A stretch of DNA of 64,000 bases, taken from the NCBI GenBank assembly GCA_016712345.1, contig JADJRH010000011.1:496001-560000 (forward strand). Direction: 5' to 3'. This document shows, one piece after another, positions 50,802 to 59,656 of this stretch; position 1 is the stretch's first letter; each line of letters opens with the position of its first letter. The stretch comes from Polyangiaceae bacterium (lineage in GTDB: Bacteria; Myxococcota_A; Polyangia; Polyangiales; Polyangiaceae). A model generated the notes under the pieces. That model was not told the DNA's origin, did no database searches, and was given only the letters and a program-made list of their open reading frames with translations. A program made the translations under genes and the position numbers.

Positions 50802-53708
50802 ATGAAACACGCTGGCCGAAGGGTCGCTTTCCTCCTCGCTTTCGCTCTTGGTTTGGCTGCGCCCGCCGCGCACGCCGACGGCACCGCCGACGAAGCCGAC
50901 CTTCAGTTTCGGCTCGGCAAGGAGGAGTTTAAAAAGGGCAATTACGACGCGGCGCTCGCGCATTTCTTCGCGTCAAACAGGCTCGCTCCCAACCGCAACG
51001 TGCTCTTCAACATCGCGAGCACATACGAGGGACTCCAGCGGTATGCCGACGCGCATCGATATTACGTCGACGCGAGCACCGGCGAAACCGACGAGCGCAA
51101 AAAAACCGACGCCTCCAACGCGCTCCGCGATCTCGCCCCCAAAGTGGCGGTTCTGGAAGTTGTGACTGACCCACCCGGCGCTACCCTCTACATCGGTCGC
51201 AAAGACCTCGGATCCGTGGGCCGCGCGCCTCGACCTCTCGCGCTCGCACCGGGTAAGTATAAAGTCCTTGCCGAACTCGAAGGGTATGAAACCGCCGTCT
51301 CCGCTGAAGTGGAAGTCATTCAGGGGAAAACGGCCCAAGTCAGCCTGCCGCTAACCCGCATCGTTGGGAATGTCAAAGTCGACCTGAAAGGCGCACCTTC
51401 GGCGACCGTCCGGGTAGACGACGAAAACGGACCGGTGGCCTGCAAAGCCCCCTGTGAACTCGTCTTGCCCCCCGGCCGTCACGAGCTTCATTTTACGGCG
51501 GAAGGATACCAATCGGCTCCAAAACTTGTCCTTGTTGAAGCCAAAAAATCATCCACTGTAACAGCCACCCTCACTCCGCTCACCGGCACAATTGTTGTGC
51601 GCAGCGATGAGCGCGAAGCGGTAGTGAAGATTGATGGTAAGCCGTTTGGGTTCACCCCGGCCGTTGTTCAGGGGATCCCCGTTGGCAAGCGACTCGTCTC
51701 GGTGGAACTGCGTGGTTATCGGCCTTTCGAAAAGTCGGTGGATGTCAAGTCCAACCAGCAGGTGGAGTTGACCGACGTTGTACTCAACCCCATTCGTGAA
51801 GTTACCGCCGTATCGCGCGCGGCAGAAAGTATCGACGACGCGCCTTCCTCCGTCACCATCGTTGACGGTCGCGAAATCGAAGCATTCGGCTACCCTACAA
51901 TCGCAGAATCGCTCCGAGGCGTTCGCGGTGTGGCTCTCTCCAACGATCGAGCCTATGTATCGGCCCAAATTCGCGGCATCGGCCAACCCAACGACTACGG
52001 CAACCGCGTGCTTGTCATGTCCGACGGGCAGTCGCTGAACGACAACCTACTCAACTCGTCGTATATCGGTTCCGACGGTAGGGTAGATCTTCACGACATC
52101 AGTCGAATTGAAGTTGTGCGCGGTCCCGGCTCTCTCCTCTACGGCACAGGCGCTTTTTCCGGCGTGATCAATCTTGTTACCCGTCCAACCGACGGACCTT
52201 CCTCGGTGCACGGTGAGATCGGCGTCTACGACGACAAGGTCATCCACGGTCGAGCGGGTTTCCAGTATAACGCCGGTCCCGGCCGCGGCGTATGGGGCAG
52301 CGTTCAAATCGCCAGCTCTGAAGGCAATGACATCTCTCTACCCATTACGGGACAAGACCCCAATAACCCCGCCTCCGTTCGCGGCGTCGACAACTTCGTC
52401 AGCGTGGGTACACAAGGTCGCGCGTACATCGGGCCGCTCACCGCCCAATGGTCTTACCATCAGCGCGAGCAGGTTATTCCGGTCGGAGCCTACGGTACCG
52501 TCATCGGCTCCCGGGGCACCCAATTCGACGACAGGCGCTTCGTTACAGAACTCCGGTATGAGCCGCGCGTTGCTCAAACCCTTCAGCTTTTTACCCGCGC
52601 CCACGCCAACCATTACGAATTTAAGGGCAGCTACGATTACGGCGAGGAGGGTGCGATCGAAGAGCTGACAGGTAGTTGGTTCGGCGGTGAAGTTCGCGCC
52701 GTTTGGACTCCTCTACCATGGATGCGCATCACCGCAGGCGGTGAAGCCCAATACCATCCCACCGCCAAAATGTCGGGCGTTTCGGTGTATTCTGACAACT
52801 CCACCGAACAGTACATGGATGAAGACAGGCCATTTTACTTCTTGGCCGGCTACGCTCTACTCGACGGCGCGCCTACCAAATGGTTTCGTTTTTCGGCCGG
52901 CGCCCGCGTTGACGGATACTCCACGTTCGGCTCCGTTGTTGTTCCCCGCGGTGCGCTCATTTTCAAGCCGTCTGACGGGCACACAATCAAACTCATGGGT
53001 GGCCGCGCGTTCCGCGCCCCCAGCATCTACGAACAGTTTTATAGCGACGGCGGTACAACGCAGGTTCCCGCTGTCGATCCGGCGCGTGGGTTGTCCCTCA
53101 AACCTGAATCGGTCGTTTCCGGCGAGCTTGAGTACTCTGTCAGGTTTTTAGAAGATTGGGTTGTTTTGGCAGCCGGTCACGTGAGTCACGTCGAAGACAT
53201 CGTGACAGATGTGCCCGATGAAACCGACCCTGAAAACCTCTTCCGCTACGCCAACAGCACCTCACCTGTTCTAGTGGTGGGCGGCGACATTGAGCTTCGG
53301 CGTGAATGGCGTCGTGGGATCATGATTGCCGCAACCTACGGCTATCAACAAGCGCGCGTGCTCGATTCTACCCTCAAAGACCCCGTTCTTGTAAACGCGC
53401 CTGAACACCTCGCCTCCGCGCGCTTCGCCTTCCCAATTGTCCGCGACATGGCTTCGTTTGGCTTTCGTGGAACGCTTGAGGCGCCGCGCAGAATCGATGA
53501 TTCCACAAGCGATCGCACCTCCACAAACCTAGTTGCCGATGCCACCGTTTCAGGTCAAATCCGTGAGATTGGAGTTAGGTACGTGGTGGGTGTGTACAAC
53601 ATTGCCGACAGGCGTTATCAGGTTCCCGTCGCCTCGGCGTTTTCAAGCCGCACCATGCCTCAAAACGGTCGAACCTTCCTCATCGACGCCATGTGGACCT
53701 GGCCGTAG
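50802..53708 (+). CDS. TonB-dependent receptor with N-terminal TPR and PEGA domains
   Basis: 968 residues. A signal peptide ends about residue 25 (APAAHA). Residues about 35-110 look like TPR (EEFKKGNYDAALAHFFAS), then three PEGA-like units (TDPPGATLYIGRKDLG, KAPCELVLPPGRHELHF, KIDGKPFGFTPA). The TonB plug follows from about 345 (SVTIVDGREIEAFG, IRGIGQPNDYGNRVLVMSDGQ, RIEVVRGPGSLLYGTGAFSGVINLVT), then the barrel to the end. It resembles receptors for siderophores or polymers, here with an added periplasmic sensing module in front of the plug. It is co-oriented with the kinase. Confidence 0.92.
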   Translation: MKHAGRRVAFLLAFALGLAAPAAHADGTADEADLQFRLGKEEFKKGNYDAALAHFFASNRLAPNRNVLFNIASTYEGLQRYADAHRYYVDASTGETDERKKTDASNALRDLAPKVAVLEVVTDPPGATLYIGRKDLGSVGRAPRPLALAPGKYKVLAELEGYETAVSAEVEVIQGKTAQVSLPLTRIVGNVKVDLKGAPSATVRVDDENGPVACKAPCELVLPPGRHELHFTAEGYQSAPKLVLVEAKKSSTVTATLTPLTGTIVVRSDEREAVVKIDGKPFGFTPAVVQGIPVGKRLVSVELRGYRPFEKSVDVKSNQQVELTDVVLNPIREVTAVSRAAESIDDAPSSVTIVDGREIEAFGYPTIAESLRGVRGVALSNDRAYVSAQIRGIGQPNDYGNRVLVMSDGQSLNDNLLNSSYIGSDGRVDLHDISRIEVVRGPGSLLYGTGAFSGVINLVTRPTDGPSSVHGEIGVYDDKVIHGRAGFQYNAGPGRGVWGSVQIASSEGNDISLPITGQDPNNPASVRGVDNFVSVGTQGRAYIGPLTAQWSYHQREQVIPVGAYGTVIGSRGTQFDDRRFVTELRYEPRVAQTLQLFTRAHANHYEFKGSYDYGEEGAIEELTGSWFGGEVRAVWTPLPWMRITAGGEAQYHPTAKMSGVSVYSDNSTEQYMDEDRPFYFLAGYALLDGAPTKWFRFSAGARVDGYSTFGSVVVPRGALIFKPSDGHTIKLMGGRAFRAPSIYEQFYSDGGTTQVPAVDPARGLSLKPESVVSGELEYSVRFLEDWVVLAAGHVSHVEDIVTDVPDETDPENLFRYANSTSPVLVVGGDIELRREWRRGIMIAATYGYQQARVLDSTLKDPVLVNAPEHLASARFAFPIVRDMASFGFRGTLEAPRRIDDSTSDRTSTNLVADATVSGQIREIGVRYVVGVYNIADRRYQVPVASAFSSRTMPQNGRTFLIDAMWTWP

Positions 53709-53797
53709 ACCAACGGGCGAGCATCGTCACAGGCATCCAGGCGCTTCAGGTCTTGGCGTGACGCGTCAGCCGTCGCTCTGGACACCGACCAGAAATC
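53709..53797. repeat. Short gap with a 35-bp fragment of the dispersed repeat
   Basis: 53745-53779 reads TTCAGGTCTTGGCGTGACGC onward and differs by one base in 35 from 16753-16787, the right end of copy B. It contains the palindrome TGACGCGTCA. It lies between the stops of convergent genes. Confidence 0.75.
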
Positions 53798-54889
53798 CTA
53801 CTCGCCGGGTTTCTTCAGGCCGGGCGGCACTTCTTCGGCCGGGATCAGTCGAGCGCTGATCTGACCTTCCGCCGTGCCGCTGTCGATTTTGCCGAGAAAC
53901 ACCTTTTCGGCCGTGATGGTTCCACCGCCGCGCAGCACGCCTTCGGAGTCTTTTTCAAACGTTGCTGTCAGTACAGTATTCACCAGCGAAACCGCGGGCG
54001 ACTGCACCACAACGTCGACCGGCTGGTTCACGAAGAAAATTTTGTCCCCGCTCTGCCCATCCACGCAACCGGTGGCGTTGAAAAAGTAGCCCGTCGGCGG
54101 CTCATAGTTGGGTAGATAATCGGGATATTCATCCACGCTGGCCGCCTTTTCAGACGGCGGAACACACGCCGGCTCGGGGATCGTGCGACACGCTTGATCG
54201 TCCGTGCAACTGAGCCCAAAAGGTGTACACCGCGAGGCGTCTCGATTTCGGTCCCCGTTGACAAAGGCGCCCACAAATTCACCCGTGTCGGGGTTGACAT
54301 CAAGCCATGCCAACAATTGAACCTGCGTTCCGATAGGCTTTGTCACCTCGCCGAGGAAGTAATAAGCGCCCGTTACAAAGTCGGCCGAAGGAGCGCAGTT
54401 GAGCTTAACCAAGTAGGTGAACGGAATGCGTTCGCGCAAAATAGTCTTGTGTACACCTTCTGCGTCGCTCAGACCCGCTTCCACAAGAATGGCCAGTTTT
54501 TCGGCAACAGGGAAGGGTTTTTCAGGCACGATCGATATCGCCATATTGGCCGCGTTAAACGTTCCTTTTCCACCCTCGTTGGGAAACTTCGCCAACGCAT
54601 CGTACGAGTATAAAATATCCAGCTCCGTCTCCCCGTCGGCATCTTCATCGCCGAGGAAACCTTCTTCGTCCACAATGAGCCGAACAACTTTCAACTGGAG
54701 AGTGGCAGGGTCAATCGCCCGATCAAACCCAATGGCGAGCGGCGCCTTCAGGTCGGACAGGGTGCCCTGTTCAAGCCCGATAATCGCCGGCCTCGGAGCG
54801 CCAACGTAGTCTTCACAACCGGGTGAACAAACGGCGGTAAGAAAACCCACCGTGCCTACCGCCAAAAAAGTTTGCATCTGTCGTTTCAT
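53798..54889 (-). CDS. Exported lipoprotein of unknown function
   Basis: 363 residues from ATG 54889, supported by GGGAGG about six bases upstream. The signal ends near a Cys (LTAVC or SPGC, Cys21 or Cys25), so it is probably lipid-anchored. The mature part is strand-rich with several Cys in the middle (ASRCTPFGLSCTDDQACRTIPEPAC, in separate short motifs) and an EYPDYLPNY segment. I do not recognise the family. It begins 14 bases after the stop of the barrel gene upstream, so the two are an operon and may form one envelope complex. Confidence 0.75.
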   Translation of the reverse strand: MKRQMQTFLAVGTVGFLTAVCSPGCEDYVGAPRPAIIGLEQGTLSDLKAPLAIGFDRAIDPATLQLKVVRLIVDEEGFLGDEDADGETELDILYSYDALAKFPNEGGKGTFNAANMAISIVPEKPFPVAEKLAILVEAGLSDAEGVHKTILRERIPFTYLVKLNCAPSADFVTGAYYFLGEVTKPIGTQVQLLAWLDVNPDTGEFVGAFVNGDRNRDASRCTPFGLSCTDDQACRTIPEPACVPPSEKAASVDEYPDYLPNYEPPTGYFFNATGCVDGQSGDKIFFVNQPVDVVVQSPAVSLVNTVLTATFEKDSEGVLRGGGTITAEKVFLGKIDSGTAEGQISARLIPAEEVPPGLKKPGE

Positions 54890-54903
54890 TGGAAGCCTCC
54901 CTA

Positions 54904-56835
54904 TCAAAAGAAAGCGGTGGTGCGGCCCTGAATTAATACGCTTTGAGCAGCTTCACCCTGACGGTTTTGCAACGCGTCTCCCGGGAAGAGCACCGCTCCT
55001 TCCAACTCAAAGTTTACGTGATCCAGCAGACGGTAGGAGATGCGCGCGTCAAGTTCTGTACCGTAATAACGCTTACCCGTTGCGGGGGCGCCCACAAAGT
55101 TCACCGCATCGTCCTCGATCTTGAGCCCGTCGCGAAGCTGAAGAGTGGCGACCGGGTCAACAACGTCGGATTCTGCCCAGGCGAAAAGTGCGCCCGCTCT
55201 GAGCTGAAGCCCTTTGACGGGTCGAACATCCACCTGGGGAAACAACGCAATTGCATTTGTAAACGACCCGCGCGTGTTCACCACCTCGGCTGGGTAGCTC
55301 TTGGCCCCGAGACGCCTCAATGTTTCTACACCCGCCGCCGACGCGCGCGCTGTTTGAAAGGCCAAGGCATGCTCGAATAACAGCAGACCCACGTTGGTAT
55401 CCTCAGCAAAAACGAACTGACTGAGTGGAGTCGTCACGTTGGGATCCGGATCGCCCGACGCGTAGTCAAACTCCATGTACGCGGTGAGCCACGAGTTATC
55501 ATACCGCAGTACCGCCCTCGCGCCGAACTGTTGAATCTGCTGATCGACAACCGGGTCGTTGGTAATAAACTTGTACGCTTCAGAAACTTCGCGCGTTGAC
55601 CCAAAGTTATACGCCACATCAAACCCGGCGCTGATTCCACCTGGAAAGGTATTGTTTGCCCGCATGCCCACCACGTTGATGGACGAGGCATTTTGCGGAT
55701 TCCACCGATGCACATGAAAAGCGGTCGCAAGCAGATTTTTGCCAAGTGGATGTTCCGGTTGGCTAAAAATAAGCGCCGTAAACCACTGACTCGCATCGTC
55801 GGCAAAAAGCTGAGGGCTGTCGGTGACAATTCGGTCATACCCAAGAGCGAGAATCAACCCTTCTGTCTCCGAGGTATTTCGCTTTTCTTTGGGCTTAAAC
55901 GCTTCAAGCGGTTTGGTGGCAAATAAAATGCGGTCAACCATGTTGCCCGTGCGCGCAAACCCAAATCGGTTGGTTCTACCCTCGCCGTCGTTGGCCTGAA
56001 CGCCCGCGCCCGCGATAATGGGTTGTCTGCCGATGCGGAAGGTTCCGACCGGTGTGGAGATCTGGGTATAAAGCTTGCGGAGTCGAATAGGATCTTGCTC
56101 GCAGAGAGTATACCCGTATGAGTCGGGGTCGAGCGGATCACCGTCTTCAGGAACTGCCACACACGGCCTTGTCACGTTTGGATTGCGCGCCGAAGCGCTC
56201 ACGCCCGCGTTTGAGCTGGGCGTTGCTCCAAAGTCGCCGTTGTCTCCCCAAAGCACCCCGTCAAACATATCGGCGGAAAGGATGATTCGAACCTTGTCAA
56301 GATAGTCGGCACTCAAATCGAGCCGCATGCGATGCTCAATCCAGTGAGCGTTGCGATTGGTATAAGAGTTGAGCGAAATGGGGCGGATATAAAGGAGATT
56401 TGCGCGGTATTCAGCATTGAGCGAAACACCGAAGTCTCCAAACGCAATTCGCCTTCGGGAGTTGTAGTCGTTGTCTGACCACACCTCGGCCGGAAATTTT
56501 GGCGATTCAGGTTCAATACGAATGGCCGACAGCGGCCCCGGGCCCAACGAACCGTCCGTCTGACTTGATGCCAAAGAACTGATAACAGGAGGCGGAGGCG
56601 GCGGGGACGCGCTTCCGAGTGGAAGTGTTGATTGACCCGGTGAGGGCGGCGCCGGCGGAGCCTGCGAGTCACCGCTCGCAGTTGTCGCTGCGGTTGCGGG
56701 GGGCGCCGCAGCGTTCGCTGTAGTCGGCTCGCCGGGAGCCGATTGGGCGCTCGCATTTTGAGTGAACGCGGCGAATAGAGGGATCACCCCAAATGCTGCG
56801 AGGGGTACACGTCGGGCGAATGTGCGGTGTTCCAC
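54904..56835 (-). CDS. Outer-membrane beta-barrel protein
   Basis: 643 residues from GTG 56835. A signal peptide (ending NASAQS) is followed by a Pro/Ala/Ser-rich stretch to about 95, then alternating amphipathic strands with aromatic girdles (for example FGVSLNAEYRANLLYIRPIS, RIGRQPIIAGAG, AYMEFDYASGD). The chain ends in TTAFF, a typical C-terminal Phe signal for barrel assembly. The insertion of RIGRQ is often seen in alginate-export or porin-like families; I would call it a large porin-like barrel of unknown cargo. It is divergent from the first RCC1 gene. Confidence 0.8.
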   Translation of the reverse strand: MEHRTFARRVPLAAFGVIPLFAAFTQNASAQSAPGEPTTANAAAPPATAATTASGDSQAPPAPPSPGQSTLPLGSASPPPPPPVISSLASSQTDGSLGPGPLSAIRIEPESPKFPAEVWSDNDYNSRRRIAFGDFGVSLNAEYRANLLYIRPISLNSYTNRNAHWIEHRMRLDLSADYLDKVRIILSADMFDGVLWGDNGDFGATPSSNAGVSASARNPNVTRPCVAVPEDGDPLDPDSYGYTLCEQDPIRLRKLYTQISTPVGTFRIGRQPIIAGAGVQANDGEGRTNRFGFARTGNMVDRILFATKPLEAFKPKEKRNTSETEGLILALGYDRIVTDSPQLFADDASQWFTALIFSQPEHPLGKNLLATAFHVHRWNPQNASSINVVGMRANNTFPGGISAGFDVAYNFGSTREVSEAYKFITNDPVVDQQIQQFGARAVLRYDNSWLTAYMEFDYASGDPDPNVTTPLSQFVFAEDTNVGLLLFEHALAFQTARASAAGVETLRRLGAKSYPAEVVNTRGSFTNAIALFPQVDVRPVKGLQLRAGALFAWAESDVVDPVATLQLRDGLKIEDDAVNFVGAPATGKRYYGTELDARISYRLLDHVNFELEGAVLFPGDALQNRQGEAAQSVLIQGRTTAFF

Positions 56836-57013
56836 GGGCTACCACAAGAGAGAAATTGGTGTCACTTGTCAAGCGTGACCGTTTTTGCCCGACCTAATTT
56901 TCGCTGCAAAAGTCACGGATTTGCCTTTTTTTCAAGGCGATTTGTGGTCTTCTCCCAGATTTTAAACAAATCCAACCGATCGAGTTTATCTGTCGTGATA
57001 GCGTCCCTTTTCC

Positions 57014-59656
57014 ATGACGCAACGTAGCTTCTTGACATGCTTCGCGGTGATTCTCATCTCGAGTATTGCCGGTTGTGATTCATCGGGTGACGGCACAGGC
57101 GGCAGCGGGGGACAAGGCGCAAACGGTGGTGGAGGAAATTCCACTTCTTCAGGCACCGCGGGCGGAGATCAGGGTGGAGCCGGCGGTCAGTCAACAACGT
57201 CGAGCGGCGCCGGCACCACATCATCGTCGGGTGGAACCGGCGGTTCAATGTGTGGGCCGTGCGGAGCAAACGCAGCCTGCGATGAACAGGGAGCATGCGT
57301 GTGTGACCCCGGATTTTCGGGCGACGGTCAAGAGTGTATCGACGTCAACGAATGTATTGAATTGCCCAATACGTGTCACCCCTCGGCTGATTGCGTCAAC
57401 GAGCCGGGCGCATATTCGTGCGCGTGCCCTTCGGGTACCGTCGGTGAGCCTGAACCTGCCGGCATCGGGTGTTCGGCTTTGTACAGCGAGGTTTCGGCCG
57501 GCACCTACCATACGTGTGTGCGCCGTATTGACAACGCCGTCTTGTGTTTTGGAAACGGCGGCAGTGGAAGGCTCGGCAACGGACTTTCGGCAAACCAAAA
57601 TGTACCCACCCAGGCGGGAGCCGCTTATAACTGGAAAAAGGTGCGAGCCGGCGGCACTCACACATGCGGTATCAAAGACACGGGAAACATCTGGTGCTGG
57701 GGCGCAAACAGCTTTGGTCAACTCGGCCTCGGTCACACCGATACTCAACTTCTACCCGCTTACACTTCCCTCGACAGCAAGTGGGTAGATTTGGCCACGG
57801 GTGAAACCCCCTCGTGCGCGGTTGGTGAAGATGGGACTCTCTCCTGTTGGGGGCGAAACAACGTCGGTCAGTTGGGCACCGGTTCGTCAAATGCCACCGA
57901 GCTGTCACCGGTAAAAGTCAGCGTCGACCCAATGGCCGCATCACCCGATGCAGATTGGAAAATGGTTGTGGCAGGTCGCGACAACACCTGCGCCCTGAAA
58001 AACAGCGGCAAGCTTTACTGCTGGGGTCAAAATTCAAATCTGCAAACCTCCAAAACCGGCGGCGGATTTGTCAACGCCCCGTTCCTTGTTGAAACAGCCG
58101 CCGGAGCGGCCGATTCCGACTGGGACTCCATTTCAACCGGGCTTGCGTCATGCGCTGTCAAAATCGGCGGGGCGCTCTACTGCTGGGGTCGCAACGCCGA
58201 GGGTGAACTGGGTGACGGCACAACTACCCAATCGGCGGCACCCAAACAGGTTATGGCAGGCACCAATTTCAAGCTGGTGCGTGTTGGGTATTATCAAGTG
58301 TGCGGCATTACAACCGCCGGGGCGCTCCACTGTTGGGGGCGCAACCAAACCGCTCAAATTCAAGCTGGATCTGCGGGTAGAATTTTGTCACCCGTCCAGG
58401 TCGGCACCGATACAGATTGGGTAGATATCGCGGCCGGGCTGCCCCACACCTGTGGTATCAAAGGCGACGGACACATCCACTGTTGGGGCGCCCGCGTGTT
58501 TGGCAACACAGGGGACGGACAATTCGGATATGTGACCGAACCTACCCAAGTGGGAAGCGCAGACGGGTACACACTCCTTTCCGCCTTCGGCGAAGACACC
58601 TGCGTTAAAGATAAAAACGCCAAACTCACCTGTTTTGGAAACGGTGAGCTTGGTCAAATGGGTACCGGATCTACCCAAAGTGAACAGTCTCCCCTTCTGA
58701 TCCCCGGCGCGCCGGCCGTCTCAGACATTGCACCCGGCCGACAACACACCTGCATCGTCACCCAGGCCGGCGGGCTCCAATGTACCGGTTCCAATTCCAA
58801 CGGTGCCCTCGCCACCGGCAACACCACAAACTCCACCCTTTACCAAAATATCGCCAGTGCCGGTAAACCATGGGCCGGTCTCAATTGGAAAGCTGTTGCT
58901 TCGGGTGAACTCCACTCCTGCGCCATTGCCACCGACAATTCGCTCTGGTGTTGGGGATACAACTGTTACGGTCAGGTAGACTCCGCCACCGCTGCGAGCA
59001 ACGTCACATCGCTCATTCAGGTGTTGCCCGCCACCGCCAAAGATTGGGTAAACGTTGTGGCCGGGCAATTTCACACATGCGCATCCCGCACCGACGGATC
59101 GCTCTGGTGTTGGGGACGCAACAATACAGGCCAAATCGGCAACGACGCTCCGGCGCCTGATGAAGCAGGTTGTGCCAACAAAACCGGCCCGTTCAATCTC
59201 GGCGCCGGATGGTCAAGTCAGATCAGCGCCGGAGTTAACCACACGTGCGCGGTGCGAACCGACGGTACCCTCCGCTGCTGGGGCGGCAACGCCAACAGTC
59301 AACTCGGCGACAACACCACCACTGAAAGACGTGCGCCCGTTCAGATTGGTACAGACGTGGATTGGGCCCAAATCTCGGCAGGAAACGTGTTCACCTGCGG
59401 TCTGAAAACCACCGGATCGCTCTACTGTTGGGGCGCCAATGGAACGGGGCAGCTCGGTGTCGGTGACCTCGGCGGTCGCAAAGTTCCCACCGTTGTCGGG
59501 TCGGCCACCTGGAAAACCATCCAGCTTGGGTATGCCCATGCCTGCGCTCTTCAAATGGACGGAACGTTATGGTGCTGGGGATCGGGTGAATACGGTCAAA
59601 ACGCGCTCGGACTTTCGTGGTTTCAAAGCCCCACCGCCATTGCGGAGGCCAAATGA
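57014..59656 (+). CDS. RCC1-repeat lipoprotein with EGF-like domains
   Basis: 880 residues. The lipobox is SIAGC (Cys21), followed by a Gly/Ser/Thr linker to about 75. Two EGF-like Cys-rich modules come next (CGPCGANAACDEQGACVC and ECIELPNTCHPSADC). From about 160 to the end there are about thirteen RCC1 repeats of about 50 residues with the LYCWGxNxxGQLGxG core, which form a beta-propeller. It is probably a surface-displayed binding protein. Its stop overlaps the start of the next RCC1 gene (ATGA), so the two are made together. Confidence 0.9.
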   Translation: MTQRSFLTCFAVILISSIAGCDSSGDGTGGSGGQGANGGGGNSTSSGTAGGDQGGAGGQSTTSSGAGTTSSSGGTGGSMCGPCGANAACDEQGACVCDPGFSGDGQECIDVNECIELPNTCHPSADCVNEPGAYSCACPSGTVGEPEPAGIGCSALYSEVSAGTYHTCVRRIDNAVLCFGNGGSGRLGNGLSANQNVPTQAGAAYNWKKVRAGGTHTCGIKDTGNIWCWGANSFGQLGLGHTDTQLLPAYTSLDSKWVDLATGETPSCAVGEDGTLSCWGRNNVGQLGTGSSNATELSPVKVSVDPMAASPDADWKMVVAGRDNTCALKNSGKLYCWGQNSNLQTSKTGGGFVNAPFLVETAAGAADSDWDSISTGLASCAVKIGGALYCWGRNAEGELGDGTTTQSAAPKQVMAGTNFKLVRVGYYQVCGITTAGALHCWGRNQTAQIQAGSAGRILSPVQVGTDTDWVDIAAGLPHTCGIKGDGHIHCWGARVFGNTGDGQFGYVTEPTQVGSADGYTLLSAFGEDTCVKDKNAKLTCFGNGELGQMGTGSTQSEQSPLLIPGAPAVSDIAPGRQHTCIVTQAGGLQCTGSNSNGALATGNTTNSTLYQNIASAGKPWAGLNWKAVASGELHSCAIATDNSLWCWGYNCYGQVDSATAASNVTSLIQVLPATAKDWVNVVAGQFHTCASRTDGSLWCWGRNNTGQIGNDAPAPDEAGCANKTGPFNLGAGWSSQISAGVNHTCAVRTDGTLRCWGGNANSQLGDNTTTERRAPVQIGTDVDWAQISAGNVFTCGLKTTGSLYCWGANGTGQLGVGDLGGRKVPTVVGSATWKTIQLGYAHACALQMDGTLWCWGSGEYGQNALGLSWFQSPTAIAEAK

